A stretch of DNA of 64,000 nucleotides from an uncultured Granulosicoccaceae bacterium (GTDB lineage Bacteria > Pseudomonadota > Gammaproteobacteria > CALCKW01). A program made the translations under genes and the position numbers. Of this stretch, positions 1 to 8,835 are shown one piece after another. The notes under the pieces are model-generated. The model was not told the DNA's origin and ran no database searches. It saw nothing but the letters and a program-made list of their open reading frames with translations. The stretch lies in assembly GCA_937965695.1 (NCBI GenBank), contig CALCKW010000055.1, positions 1 to 64,000 on the forward strand. Reading direction: 5' to 3'. How positions within the stretch are numbered: position 1 is the first letter of the stretch; every line of letters begins with the position of its first letter.

Positions 1-808
1 ACTCCGTCGCGCCAGCAGCACCACTTTGGCCGTGGGCTTCGCGTTTATTTTTGACACCGGTGCCCAAATAAGCTTCGATGACTTGTTCGTTTGATTTTAC
101 TTCTTCGGCTGTTCCTTCTGCTAGCACTGCACCTTCAGCCATGCATATAACTGGATCGCACAAACGTGTGATAAATTCCATGTCGTGCTCAATCATGCAG
201 AAGGTGTAGCCGCGCTCTTGGTTGAGTCGCAAGATAGCGTCACCGATAGTATTTAGAAGTGTGCGGTTAACACCGGCACCTACCTCGTCTAGGAAAACAA
301 TTTTGGCGTCAACCATCATGGTTCTGCCCAGTTCAAGCAGTTTTTTCTGCCCACCTGAAAGGTTACCGGCCAATTCATCTGCTACGTGGCCAATATTGAG
401 AAACTCGATGATGTCATCAGCTTTATGGCGAATGGCCGTTTCTTCACGAGTAATGCGAGCGGGCTTAATACATGCAGTCCAAAGACTTTCACCCGATTGC
501 CCACCAGGCACCATCATTAAATTATCGCGAACAGTCAGCGATGAAAACTCATGTGCTATTTGAAAGGTGCGAAGCAAACCTCGAGCAAATAATTCATGTG
601 GGGCCAAGCCTGTGATGTCTTGGTCGTCTAAGTAGACTTTGCCACTGGTCGGCGGAAAGGCACCGGCAATGACATTAAAAAGGGTTGTTTTACCTGCGCC
701 GTTTGGGCCAATCAAGCCAGTAATAGAACCTGATTTAATCTCTAGGCTGGCGTTGTCTACCGCCTTGATGCCCCCAAATTGCTTGCACAAGTTCTCTACA
801 CGGATCAT
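1..808 (-). CDS. livG: Branched-chain amino-acid ABC transporter ATP-binding protein, LivG type (3' end outside window)
   Basis: This is one of the two cytoplasmic ATPases of a branched-chain amino-acid (HAAT family) importer. Reading leftward from the ATG at 808, the protein begins MIRVENLCKQFGG. It has a Walker A motif GPNGAGKTT near residue 32, a signature LSGGQKKLLELGR, a Walker B region ending FLDE, and the LivG-type tail EAYLG, so little of the gene is missing. About 269 codons are visible and the frame is open to base 1. It lies downstream of the binding-protein gene on the same strand, separated by a hairpin terminator at 848-884, so it is probably transcribed at a lower level by read-through. 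The permease genes livH and livM and the second ATPase livF would be expected beyond the left edge. A related amide or urea importer cannot be excluded. Confidence 0.9.
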   Translation of the reverse strand, partial: MIRVENLCKQFGGIKAVDNASLEIKSGSITGLIGPNGAGKTTLFNVIAGAFPPTSGKVYLDDQDITGLAPHELFARGLLRTFQIAHEFSSLTVRDNLMMVPGGQSGESLWTACIKPARITREETAIRHKADDIIEFLNIGHVADELAGNLSGGQKKLLELGRTMMVDAKIVFLDEVGAGVNRTLLNTIGDAILRLNQERGYTFCMIEHDMEFITRLCDPVICMAEGAVLAEGTAEEVKSNEQVIEAYLGTGVKNKREAHGQSGAAGATE

Positions 809-847
809 GAATTTTAAATCCTGTTTCGAAAGCGACGATGTATGATT

Positions 848-884
848 AAAAAAAAGCGGCGCTCACCCAAAAGGGGTGGCGCCG
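848..884 (-). terminator. Intrinsic terminator between the binding-protein gene and livG
   Basis: Read on the minus strand, CGGCGCCACCCC pairs with the GGGTGAGCGCCG arm across a four-base TTTT loop, with one unpaired base, and is followed by a run of eight T. It lies just after the stop of the binding-protein gene and before livG. It probably gives partial termination, so that the periplasmic protein is made in excess over the transporter. Confidence 0.8.
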
Positions 885-909
885 ATTTTATTAACTAACA
901 GTTTTGGGA

Positions 910-2097
910 CTAGTGAACTTTTACTGTCTTCCAAGCACCGCCTTCTACTTCCAGCTCTTTGTAGGTGCCTTTGGTGCCACCCACTTCGTCTAGCTCGACG
1001 CTGGTAGCGCCTTGGTAGTCAACTTCACCGCCGTCTGCCAAAATTTTCAGAGCTTTTGCCAACTCACCTGGGCCGATTTCTTCGCCGGGTGCGTTTGCAA
1101 CGTTCATGATGTTCGCCTGAATGCTAGCGCGATCAGCACTGCCACCTGCTTGCATGGCTAAAACGATGAGTGCTGCCGCATCGTAAGACTCACCACGGAA
1201 TGGCCCGTCACCTTCAATACCGGCAGCTTTTGCCATGTCGTTAAAGTTTGTCGCATTGGAAGATTCGCTACCAGGTACAGTGGCGACAACAGCGCCATTG
1301 AGATCGGAACCAATGCTTTCCAATATGGAGTCGCCGATCATACCGTCGCCGAAGATAAAGCTTCCGAAAGCGTCAGTGTCGATAGCGGCCTGGACAATAC
1401 CTTTGCCACCTTGATCAACGTAGCCAAAAACGACTAAGTCTTCGGCACCTGATGCTGCTAGTGCAGCAACTTCTGCAGAGTAATCAGCTTTGCCATCTTC
1501 GTGCGCTGCTGTTATCTCGATTTTGCCACCGAGAGCTTCATAGATTGTAGAGAAAGAGTCAGACAGACCTTTTCCATAGTCGTTGTTGGTGTACGTGATC
1601 GCTACGTTTTTGATGCCACGACGAATAAGAATGTCGGCCAGGATTTCACCTTGGCGTGCATCTGAAGGAGCAGTGCGATGGAATAAACCTTTGTCATCAA
1701 GTGTGCTCAATGCAGGTGAAGTCGCAGAAGGTGAAACCATAACAACACCGTTAGGAATCGCAGCGTTGTTGGCGATAGCCGTTGTAACACCTGAGCAGTC
1801 CGCGCCCATGATGGCAACTACGTTGTCAGAAGTAATCAAACGCTCTGCAGTTGCCGTAGCGGCTGCTGAGTCAACGCAGGTAGAGTCTCCTCGGACGGGC
1901 TCTAGAGTAGCCCCACCCAGCAACACTCCACTGTCGCTGGCTTCTTTGAGAGCAAGCTCCGCAGAAGCTGCCATATCAGGTGTCAGTGATTCGATGGGTC
2001 CGGTGTAACCCAGTAGTACGCCTACTTTGTGGTTATCGGCGGCAGATGCAGTGGCGCAAACGCAAGCAAGTGCTGTAGCAAGCAATGTCTTTTTCAT
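910..2097 (-). CDS. Branched-chain amino-acid ABC transporter substrate-binding protein
   Basis: This is a periplasmic type-I binding protein (Peripla_BP_6, LivJ/LivK-like) that delivers branched-chain or similar amino acids to the Liv permease. The N-terminus MKKTLLATALACVCATASA is a Sec signal peptide. The mature protein has the family pattern VGVLLGYTGP followed by alternating Rossmann-like segments (VVAIMGADCSG, NVAITYTNNDYG, LVVFGY). An ATG at 2106 would add three residues (MTS), but the AGGGA ribosome-binding site directly abuts that codon and lies nine bases before the ATG at 2097, so 2097 is preferred. The gene is first in a minus-strand operon with livG and is followed by a terminator. 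The exact ligand cannot be read from the sequence. Confidence 0.9.
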   Translation of the reverse strand: MKKTLLATALACVCATASAADNHKVGVLLGYTGPIESLTPDMAASAELALKEASDSGVLLGGATLEPVRGDSTCVDSAAATATAERLITSDNVVAIMGADCSGVTTAIANNAAIPNGVVMVSPSATSPALSTLDDKGLFHRTAPSDARQGEILADILIRRGIKNVAITYTNNDYGKGLSDSFSTIYEALGGKIEITAAHEDGKADYSAEVAALAASGAEDLVVFGYVDQGGKGIVQAAIDTDAFGSFIFGDGMIGDSILESIGSDLNGAVVATVPGSESSNATNFNDMAKAAGIEGDGPFRGESYDAAALIVLAMQAGGSADRASIQANIMNVANAPGEEIGPGELAKALKILADGGEVDYQGATSVELDEVGGTKGTYKELEVEGGAWKTVKVH

Positions 2098-2395
2098 GGA
2101 TGTCATTCCCTAAGTGAATTGTTTCAACACTGCGCACTATAAAACAAGTCAACATCATTTGGCGACCGTCAGAACCCATATCCGTTGATTTACGACGCTT
2201 TTTAAGAGTGATACACGCTATGACACGGGTGGATGCAGGGTATATATTGCGATTGAATCGATGCTGAAATCATAACGACCCTTTGTGTACTGTCTTCCAG
2301 ACAAATGCTTCTGGATAGGAGCATCTTTCTTGATTTCTAAGCGAAGGATGACGCGTGAGTTCCGATTCGGCATATCTAAATAACAAGAGGCTAGG

Positions 2396-3667
2396 TTGGT
2401 GTTTTCAGCTTTTAAGGATAAAAAAGGGGTTTCTTGGGCACTTTATGATTGGGCCAATTCAGCATTCGCTTGCACAGTTTTAGCTGGTTTTTATCCTCTA
2501 TTTTTTAAGCAGTATTGGAGCGGTGAAGCCGCTCTGACAACGAGTACATTTTATCTCGGGCTAGGCAATTCGATCGCCGCCCTGGCGGTTATGGCGTTGG
2601 CGCCAATTCTTGGCGCGCTTGCTGACAGAGGAGGCCTGCGCAAGCGCATGTTGTGCTCGTTTATGCTGTTAGGGGCAATGTGTACCGCTGCACTGGCTTT
2701 AGTCGGACAAGGGCAATGGCCACTGGCGGTGGCGTTGTTTGTCTTTGCCAGTGCGGGGTTCGAAGGGGCCAATGTTTTTTACGATTCTTTGATTGTTGTG
2801 ATCAGTGGTCGTGACAAGCGGCATTTTTGGTCAGCGTTTGCATACTCGCTCGGTTATTTAGGCGGCGGTCTGTTGTTTACAATCAATGTACTGATGACAC
2901 TCAAGCCGGAATTGTTTGGTTTGGCTGATAGCGCTGCCGGCGTGAAATGGTCTTTTGTTTGTGTCGCAGTCTGGTGGTTGGTGTTTAGTCTTCCTTTACT
3001 TCGCAATGTGGACGAACCTGTAGCCAGCGCAGTCACTGGAGGAGCCTCAATCAGGCAGGCCCTTACGGCGCTTTTGCAGACGGCTCGCGATATACGGCTC
3101 TACAAGCCGGCGTGGACTTTTTTAATTGCTTTCTGGTTTTATATTGATGGCGTTCATACAGTGATCGCCATGGCTGTGGACTACGGGTTGTCCATTGGGC
3201 TGCCTTCTGATGCCTTGATAAAAGCACTGCTAATAGTCCAGTTCATTGGTTTCCCTGCTGCGCTTGTCTTTGGCCGTGTTGGCGAACGATGGGGACCACT
3301 GAAGGGGATTTGGTTGGCGCTTGCTATTTATATCATCGTGACAATATTTGCTTCGACGCTGCGAGAAGCTTGGCAATTCTATTGCCTAGCTGGAGCAATT
3401 GGATTGGTGCAGGGCGGGGTGCAGGCACTCAGTCGTTCATTATTTAGTCAACTCATCCCTCAAGAAAAAAGTGCGGAATTTTTTGGATTCTATAACGTCA
3501 TGGGTAAGTCTGCAGCCGTCTTGGGTCCACTCCTGGTGGGTGTTGTTGCTGCAACCACTAACAATCCGCGACTTGGAATTCTGTCGATTGTCATTTTATT
3601 TGTTATTGGTGGATTGCTTTTACGTCGTGTCACAGAGCCTAGCTACTTCCGTTCAGAAGCTCCTTAG
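2396..3667 (+). CDS. MFS transporter of the UMF1 (Atg22-like) family
   Basis: This is a 423-residue inner-membrane carrier with about twelve hydrophobic segments. The opening WALYDWANSAFACTV is the hallmark of the bacterial UMF1 family, which is related to the yeast vacuolar amino-acid effluxer Atg22. Conserved loops such as LADRGGLRKR after TM2 and the late QALSRSLFSQLIP support this. The start is a TTG at 2396 preceded by AAGAGG at a spacing of five bases; no closer ATG fits the conserved N-terminus. The last four bases overlap the end of metF on the other strand, so the two genes converge tail to tail. Substrates of bacterial UMF1 proteins are mostly unknown; amino-acid efflux is a guess from the family name. 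Confidence 0.88.
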   Translation: MVFSAFKDKKGVSWALYDWANSAFACTVLAGFYPLFFKQYWSGEAALTTSTFYLGLGNSIAALAVMALAPILGALADRGGLRKRMLCSFMLLGAMCTAALALVGQGQWPLAVALFVFASAGFEGANVFYDSLIVVISGRDKRHFWSAFAYSLGYLGGGLLFTINVLMTLKPELFGLADSAAGVKWSFVCVAVWWLVFSLPLLRNVDEPVASAVTGGASIRQALTALLQTARDIRLYKPAWTFLIAFWFYIDGVHTVIAMAVDYGLSIGLPSDALIKALLIVQFIGFPAALVFGRVGERWGPLKGIWLALAIYIIVTIFASTLREAWQFYCLAGAIGLVQGGVQALSRSLFSQLIPQEKSAEFFGFYNVMGKSAAVLGPLLVGVVAATTNNPRLGILSIVILFVIGGLLLRRVTEPSYFRSEAP

Positions 3668-4566
3668 GCTGCATTTGCGATCCGAGATGACAAGGGAATG
3701 CCTAGCTGTCGAGCAACCTCAAATGACAACGTAGGCGTGTTTAGGGTGTAAAAATGCAAGTCCTTAACACCCTCAGAAAGCAACCTGTCGCACATGTTTA
3801 CGGTCAGTTCTGAAGACAATTTATGCTGCACATGTAGATTGCCCTCTGTGCCCTCAAAAAGCGCTTTTAGGCGCTCCGGTACATGAGTACCACAGCGTTC
3901 GCTAAAGGCTAGTACTCGCTCAAAGTTGTGGATAGGGAGGATGCCGGGAACGAGCGCGTTTTCAATGCCAATGCCAGCTGCACGGTCACGAAAGCGTAAA
4001 TAATTATCGACATCAAAAAAATACTGACTGATCGCCCGACTGGCACCTGATTGTAACTTGCGCTTTAATTGTTCTAAGTCAGCTTGTGGGCTTTCCGCCA
4101 GAGGGTGGACCTCTGGGTAAGCCGCCACGCTGATGTCAAAGTCTGCCAGTTCCCGTAACGCGCTGATAAAATCCTCAGTGCACTTGAAGCTGTTCTTCAC
4201 CGGTTCAGCATCACCACGCAAAGCCACCAAAGAACGGATACCTTGATCGTACATGCGACTGGCTATCTCTAGAACTTCGGTTTGACTGTGTCCCGAGAAG
4301 GTAATGTGTGCGGCCAGAGGCACAGGACATTCGAGCTGCATTTGGGAAAGCGTTTCCATACTGCGTTCGCGATCACTTCCGCCTGCCCCATAAGTGACTG
4401 AGAAAAACTTAGGTCCCAAGAGCTCGAGCTGACCAATATTTCGCCATAGACAGCGTTGCATTCGGTCGTTTTTGGGTGGGAAGAACTCAAACGACAGGCC
4501 ACAAGATTCCCGCAGCCTTGTGAAATCCGCGTGATTGGTGCTTACAGCTTTTAGATGGTTTTGCAT
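3664..4566 (-). CDS. metF: 5,10-methylenetetrahydrofolate reductase
   Basis: MetF is an FAD enzyme that reduces methylenetetrahydrofolate to methyltetrahydrofolate, the methyl donor for methionine synthesis. The motif LSFEFFPPKN near residue 26 carries the catalytic Glu. Family blocks FFSVTYGAGG, VALRGD, DISVAAYPEVHP, ISQYFFDVDNYLRFRDR, VPGILPI and the tail KDLHFYTLN are all present. The frame is open to 4665, but starting at the ATG at 4566 gives about 24 residues before SFEFFPP, as in E. coli MetF, and leaves a real intergenic region; the longer start would overlap metR. No strong ribosome-binding site is visible at either start. Divergent metR and a MetR-type box next to it point to MetR control. 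Confidence 0.93.
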   Translation of the reverse strand: MQNHLKAVSTNHADFTRLRESCGLSFEFFPPKNDRMQRCLWRNIGQLELLGPKFFSVTYGAGGSDRERSMETLSQMQLECPVPLAAHITFSGHSQTEVLEIASRMYDQGIRSLVALRGDAEPVKNSFKCTEDFISALRELADFDISVAAYPEVHPLAESPQADLEQLKRKLQSGASRAISQYFFDVDNYLRFRDRAAGIGIENALVPGILPIHNFERVLAFSERCGTHVPERLKALFEGTEGNLHVQHKLSSELTVNMCDRLLSEGVKDLHFYTLNTPTLSFEVARQLGIPLSSRIANAA

Positions 4567-4651
4567 GGGTGTAATCGGTCCATTGAGATCTTGTGGAACA
4601 TTGTCGTTCTTGTTTAAGTGTCTTACAATTTCAAATCTAGTCGAAAAATGT

Positions 4652-4664
4652 TGAAATAAATTCA
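4652..4664 (+). promoter_or_regulatory. MetR-type operator TGAA-N5-TTCA
   Basis: The sequence TGAAATAAATTCA matches the published MetR consensus TGAANNNNNTTCA exactly. It lies in the metF/metR divergent region and directly abuts the metR ATG at 4665, where a ribosome-binding site would normally be. This suggests autoregulation of metR and control of metF by MetR with homocysteine. Confidence 0.7.
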
Positions 4665-5585
4665 ATGAATATCCAGCGAAAGCACCTGTTGTTGATCAAA
4701 GCAATAGATGAATGTGAGACCTTGGTGCAGGTTGCAGATCAACTACACCTGACACCGTCTGCGCTATCGCACCAATTGCGCGAGTTGGAGGGCCGGGTTG
4801 GGTTAAATCTTGTACAGCGAAAAAGTAAACCCGTGGGCCTAAGCGCGGCTGGCAAAAGATTGTGTGAGACTGCAACGGATGTCCTACCAAGACTAGAACG
4901 GTTGGAAGAAGATTTATTGAGGCAGGTGAATGGTGACGGTGGACGATTGCATATAGCGATTGAGTGCCACAGTTGTTATCTGTGGCTTTTGCCTAGCTTT
5001 GATCAGTACCGAGTTGATTGGCCGCAGATTGAGCTGGATATTGCTGGTGGCTTTGCCTTCGATGGATTTGATGCGTTAGTGGCAGGCGATTTAGATCTCG
5101 TGGTGACAGCCGATCCAGAAGAGTTGCCGAATATTAGCTTTATACCTTTGTTCCAATACGAGTCAGTGTTGACACTGCCACACGGTCACCCGTTGTTGGA
5201 AAAACCCCATATTGAGCCAAGAGACTTGCGTGACCAAACGTTGATTATTTACCCCGTGCCACACAAGAAATTGGATGTGTTTCGTCAATTTTTACACCCC
5301 GCTGGTGTAGAGCCTGCCCAATTGCGCACCAGCGAGCTGACCGTGATGATGATGGCACTGGTCGCCGGTGGAAGAGGCTTATGTGTCTTGCCTAATTGGG
5401 CGGCTGAGGAATTCACAAGCCGTGAATATGTCGCCCATCGTCCGTTGGGGTCAGGGGTTTTCAGCACGCTCTACGCCGCTGTTAGAGACGAAACATTAGA
5501 ATTGCCCTACATGCAAGAGTTCTTGTTGTTAGCCAAAGATATGCCCTTCGAACATCTAAAAGGCATTGTGAGACCTGCTCAGTAG
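4665..5585 (+). CDS. metR: LysR-family transcriptional regulator MetR
   Basis: MetR activates methionine genes in response to homocysteine. The 306-residue protein has an N-terminal LysR helix-turn-helix (LHLTPSALSHQLRELEGRVG, residues about 27-46) and the MetR-specific effector-domain block IAIECHSCYLWLLP near residue 97, followed by LDLVVTAD, TLIIYPV, LHPAGV, GGRGLCVLPNW and LYAAVRDE, all close to E. coli MetR. The start aligns with the E. coli start. The upstream 13 bases are a MetR box rather than a ribosome-binding site, so translation may be leaderless or weak. It is divergent from metF, and this pairing is itself strong support for the assignment. Confidence 0.93.
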   Translation: MNIQRKHLLLIKAIDECETLVQVADQLHLTPSALSHQLRELEGRVGLNLVQRKSKPVGLSAAGKRLCETATDVLPRLERLEEDLLRQVNGDGGRLHIAIECHSCYLWLLPSFDQYRVDWPQIELDIAGGFAFDGFDALVAGDLDLVVTADPEELPNISFIPLFQYESVLTLPHGHPLLEKPHIEPRDLRDQTLIIYPVPHKKLDVFRQFLHPAGVEPAQLRTSELTVMMMALVAGGRGLCVLPNWAAEEFTSREYVAHRPLGSGVFSTLYAAVRDETLELPYMQEFLLLAKDMPFEHLKGIVRPAQ

Positions 5586-5591
5586 ACCAGA

Positions 5592-5615
5592 GGAGCTTTA
5601 TAGACATTAAGCTCC
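5592..5615 (+). terminator. Hairpin after metR, possible weak terminator
   Basis: GGAGCTT and AAGCTCC form a seven-base-pair stem with a ten-base loop nine bases after the metR stop. There is no T-run directly after it, so efficient intrinsic termination is uncertain. Confidence 0.35.
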
Positions 5616-5683
5616 GTGCAATTGTGTGCTTAACAATCCTCTTTAGGTTGATCGCTGCGTTCCTGTCAAGTGACACAGTGCCA

Positions 5684-5770
5684 TCAAAACAAACATGATT
5701 TTTTAAGCCGACCCCGCATCTTCAATGTTGCCTGTGTGTCATTGAGATTTAAGGCATTGCTTTTTCGCAT
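5684..5770 (-). CDS. Possible 28-residue basic microprotein
   Basis: A short frame starting at the ATG at 5770 encodes MRKSNALNLNDTQATL plus a basic tail ending RLKKSCLF. It is preceded by GGAG at nine bases, which is the reason for listing it. It has no recognisable domain and lies in the intergenic space between metR and the peptide importer, on the opposite strand to both. It may be chance coding. Confidence 0.22.
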   Translation of the reverse strand: MRKSNALNLNDTQATLKMRGRLKKSCLF

Positions 5771-5866
5771 TATTTCTTCTCCACTAACAAGATAACTTAA
5801 TAAAAACAAGGAGATATTAGTTTTTATTATTGATAAAGTAAAAATGGCTGTTGGTTGTTTGAAAAT

Positions 5867-5896
5867 TTGACAGTCGTTTACAGAACATGGAATAGT
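5867..5896 (+). promoter_or_regulatory. Candidate sigma-70 promoter for the peptide-type importer
   Basis: A perfect -35 TTGACA at 5867-5872 is followed after 18 bases by AATAGT (four of six matches to the -10 consensus) at 5891-5896. It points toward the binding-protein gene, whose start is about 140 bases downstream. Confidence 0.35.
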
Positions 5897-6037
5897 CGTT
5901 TTTAGCATAACCTACCGTTGCTATTGGGCGGATTATGGTAAGGGATGGATGAACTATATATCCTATCGCAACTCTGTTGAACACCTGCGCGCCTTAAAGC
6001 GTCTGTATCAATGTATTCGATTTACCGGAGGGTATTG

Positions 6038-7714
6038 ATGAAATTTTTTACGCGAAACGGCGCTCCTATGCCGCAACAAATTTTGGACATGGCTACTTCA
6101 GCCAAAAAAACCAACGATGGGGTCAACAGACGTGAGTTCTTGGCTGTCGCTAGCGTCTTTGGTGCATCCACGGCAACTGCGTACGGCATGTTGGGTTTAG
6201 CCGCTCCGTCAATCGCCGAAGCTGATGGGCATAGCAAAGCAAAAAGTGGCGGTACATTGCGCGTTCAAATGGAAATTCGCCGCATACCAGATCCACGTAT
6301 TTTTGATTGGAGCCAAATGGCGACAATCGCCCGCGGAATGATCGAAAACTTGGTTCGGTATAACCGCGACGGTACTTTTGAGCCTTATCTATTGTCTGGC
6401 TGGGAAGTTAATGGTGATGCGACTGAATACACGCTCATGGTTCGCGAAGGCGTCAAATGGTCTAACGGTGATGCTTTCACCGCTGACGATGTGATGTTCA
6501 ACTTGACCCGTTGGTGCGACAAGGCCGCTGAAGGTAATTCAATGGCAGGTCGCATGGCTTCCTTGATCGATGAGGCGTCTGGGCAAGTTGCTGATGGTGT
6601 GCTGACTAAAGTCGATGACATGACCGTCAAAATCTCACTTTCTCAGCCGGATATATCAATTATTCCTGGCATGTGTGATTACCCTGCTTTGATAGTGCAC
6701 CGCGACTATGCCGGTGGAGACTTGACCGATGAAGGCTTTGTTGGAACCGGTCCCTTTATGGTCGAGTCGCACGAAGTTGGCGTTAAGTCAGTGATGAAGA
6801 ATCGTGGTCCGGGTGTTTGGTGGGGAGGTGAAGCCCACTTGGACAAAATAGAGTTCATCGATTACGGCACCGAGAGCTCTGCTTTTGTAGCTGCTTATGA
6901 AGCCGAAGAAATAGACATGAACTGGGAATCTAACGGTGAGTTCGTTGAAATATTCGATTCGATCGATCTCACCAAGTCTGAGGCAGTAACTGCTTCTACG
7001 ATCGTCTGCCGGCCAAACCAAGAGGCGGAAGTAGATGGTAAAAAGCCGTACGCTGATGCTCGTGTTCGTCGCGCCTTGGCGCTCGCTGTTGATAATTCTG
7101 TCGTATTAGAATTGGGGGTTGCCGGTCTAGGAACACCCGCAGAAAACCACCATGTTGCACCGCTGCACCCTGAGTATGCTGAGTTGCCGCCAATTGAGCG
7201 CAATGTCGAAAAGGCAATGGAGCTATTGAAAGATGCTGGCATGCAGGACTATGAGTTTGAATTGCATTCTATCGATGATGATTGGCGCCGTGCGACTACA
7301 GATGCAATAGCTGGTCAATTGCGAGATGCGGGCCTCAATGTAAAGCGCACGATTTTACCCGGTTCTACGTTCTGGAACGATTGGACAAAATATCCTTTTT
7401 CCACCACTAACTGGAACATGCGTCCTCTAGGTGTTCAGATTCTTGCGCTAGCGTACAGGTCTGGTGAAGCTTGGAATGAAGCAGCATTCTCTAACGAGGA
7501 GTTTGATGCATTGTTAACACAGGCATTGTCAATTGCTGATCCAGATGAGCGACGCAAACTCATGGAGCGTTTGCAGCAGATCATGCAAGAAGAGGGCGTC
7601 ATCATTCAGCCCTATTGGCGTGCAATTTACCGACACTACAAATCTTACGTCAAAGGTGCTGAGATGCACCCCACTTATGAGATTCACGTCGAGAAAATCT
7701 GGCTCGACGTCTAG
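6038..7714 (+). CDS. Peptide/nickel-type ABC transporter substrate-binding protein (SBP_bac_5), Tat-exported
   Basis: This is a family-5 periplasmic binding protein (DppA/OppA/NikA class). The N-terminus is long and contains [15 protein letters not shown] before a hydrophobic stretch and AAPSIAEA, a twin-arginine signal, so it is probably exported folded by Tat. Domain features are GGTLRVQM, the block [20 protein letters not shown] with [15 protein letters not shown] directly after it, and GTGPFMV. An ATG at 6011 is in frame, but GGAGG at 6027-6031 stands six bases before the ATG at 6038, which is chosen. A strong terminator follows at 7730-7760, before the permease genes. The ligand could be peptides, opines, sugars or another solute; the sequence does not decide. 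Confidence 0.88.
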   Translation: MKFFTRNGAPMPQQILDMATSAKKTNDGVNRREFLAVASVFGASTATAYGMLGLAAPSIAEADGHSKAKSGGTLRVQMEIRRIPDPRIFDWSQMATIARGMIENLVRYNRDGTFEPYLLSGWEVNGDATEYTLMVREGVKWSNGDAFTADDVMFNLTRWCDKAAEGNSMAGRMASLIDEASGQVADGVLTKVDDMTVKISLSQPDISIIPGMCDYPALIVHRDYAGGDLTDEGFVGTGPFMVESHEVGVKSVMKNRGPGVWWGGEAHLDKIEFIDYGTESSAFVAAYEAEEIDMNWESNGEFVEIFDSIDLTKSEAVTASTIVCRPNQEAEVDGKKPYADARVRRALALAVDNSVVLELGVAGLGTPAENHHVAPLHPEYAELPPIERNVEKAMELLKDAGMQDYEFELHSIDDDWRRATTDAIAGQLRDAGLNVKRTILPGSTFWNDWTKYPFSTTNWNMRPLGVQILALAYRSGEAWNEAAFSNEEFDALLTQALSIADPDERRKLMERLQQIMQEEGVIIQPYWRAIYRHYKSYVKGAEMHPTYEIHVEKIWLDV

Positions 7715-7729
7715 TCGGTACCAGAGTCA

Positions 7730-7760
7730 GCGGGAGGCATTTTGCCTCCCGCCTTTTTTT
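7730..7760 (+). terminator. Strong intrinsic terminator inside the peptide-type importer operon
   Basis: GCGGGAGGCA pairs perfectly with TGCCTCCCGC across a TTT loop and is followed by C and a run of seven T. It separates the binding-protein gene from the permease genes and probably lowers transcription of the membrane components. Confidence 0.88.
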
Positions 7761-7874
7761 ACCCCTCCGATTATCGGCTGACCGCCATGCGGTTATTGCC
7801 AAAACAAACTGCCAGTCGCATCCTGCGGCCTTTATTCTACGATAAGCCGTGCGCCTGCAAGGAGAAGTATTCAC

Positions 7875-8825
7875 ATGCTCTTATTCACTATAAAGCGCAT
7901 GGGGGTGATGGCACTAACTGCTCTGTGTCTAACCTTTATAGTGTTTTTCCTGACTAATCTTGAACCCAACTTAGAAATACTCGCCAAAGAGCAAAACAAC
8001 ATGCGCATGTCTGACGCGCAGGTGGAATCTTGGCTTGAGCGCGAAGGGTATAAAAGGCCACTGTTGACACGCTATGGGGAATGGCTGGGTAGTTTTGTTA
8101 GCGGTGATTGGGGCGCTTCAACACGTTTTAGTAAAGATGTATTGCCGATCATCAGCGAACGGCTGTATTACACGGCGAAACTGATGTTTTGGGTCATGAT
8201 TGTGATGGTGCCAGCGGCGCTAATTATTGGCGTATTGTCGGGTATGAGAGAGGGCTCCGTGACCGACAGAACGTTGTCCACGGTTGCAATAACAACGACC
8301 GCTACACCTGAGTATGTGTCGGGGGTTATTTTCACCGTAATCTTTGCCTCGTCTGCGGTGGGACTTAAATGGATGAAAGGCTCGGCGACTTCTGCGACAG
8401 ATGCGATAACTTTCGCTAATTTTGCGCTTCCAGTGATGACCATGGCCATTTATGGCATGGGCTATGTTGCTCGCATGACGCGTGCGTCTATGGCCGAAGT
8501 CATGACCGCGCAGTACATCCGAACCGCCCGTTTGAAAGGGGTGAGCTTTCCCAATATTGTACTAAAACACGCTTTACGCAATGCGCTAATTGCACCGTTT
8601 ACGGTGATCATGCTGCAATTTCCATGGCTATTGACAGGTGTCGTCATTGTCGAACGACTGTTTAATTACAAAGGTTTTGGCTGGACCATGGTAGAAGCCG
8701 CCAGCAACAACGACATAGAGTTGTTGATGGGTTGTTCTGTCGTCGCTGTTGTGGTGGTGCTTGTAACTCAACTGATATCTGATATCGGTTACGTTTTTCT
8801 CAATCCACGTATTCGAATTCAGTGA
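7875..8825 (+). CDS. Peptide-type ABC transporter permease, DppB/OppB family
   Basis: This is the first inner-membrane subunit of the importer, 316 residues with about six transmembrane segments. The N-terminal KRMGVMALTALCLTFIVFFL is the usual first helix of the DppB family. The cytoplasmic coupling loop is YIRTARLKGVSFPNIVLKHA (residues about 215-234), the EAA motif that contacts the ATPase. The tail ISDIGYVFLNPRIRIQ is typical of the family (usually DxxYxxxDPRIR). The ATG at 7875 has AGGAG ten bases upstream. It is followed at ten bases by the second permease, so the two are co-transcribed. Confidence 0.9.
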   Translation: MLLFTIKRMGVMALTALCLTFIVFFLTNLEPNLEILAKEQNNMRMSDAQVESWLEREGYKRPLLTRYGEWLGSFVSGDWGASTRFSKDVLPIISERLYYTAKLMFWVMIVMVPAALIIGVLSGMREGSVTDRTLSTVAITTTATPEYVSGVIFTVIFASSAVGLKWMKGSATSATDAITFANFALPVMTMAIYGMGYVARMTRASMAEVMTAQYIRTARLKGVSFPNIVLKHALRNALIAPFTVIMLQFPWLLTGVVIVERLFNYKGFGWTMVEAASNNDIELLMGCSVVAVVVVLVTQLISDIGYVFLNPRIRIQ

Positions 8826-8835
8826 GGCCTGCGAC

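Larger units (their letters stand above)
5586..6037. other. 452-base intergenic region before the peptide-type importer
   Basis: This AT-rich stretch holds the hairpin at 5592-5615, the tiny minus-strand frame at 5684-5770 and a candidate promoter at 5867-5896 facing the importer operon. I see nothing else with clear structure. Confidence 0.5.

Noticed and set aside
2140-2215. Possible fifth copy of the dispersed repeat upstream of the branched-chain binding-protein gene
   Set aside because: Only short words (CAAGTCA, CCGTC, GTTGATT) match, and the spacing differs strongly from copies A-D.
4567-4665. N-terminal extension of MetF by 33 residues
   Set aside because: It would overlap the metR start and remove the regulatory region; the family length fits the ATG at 4566.
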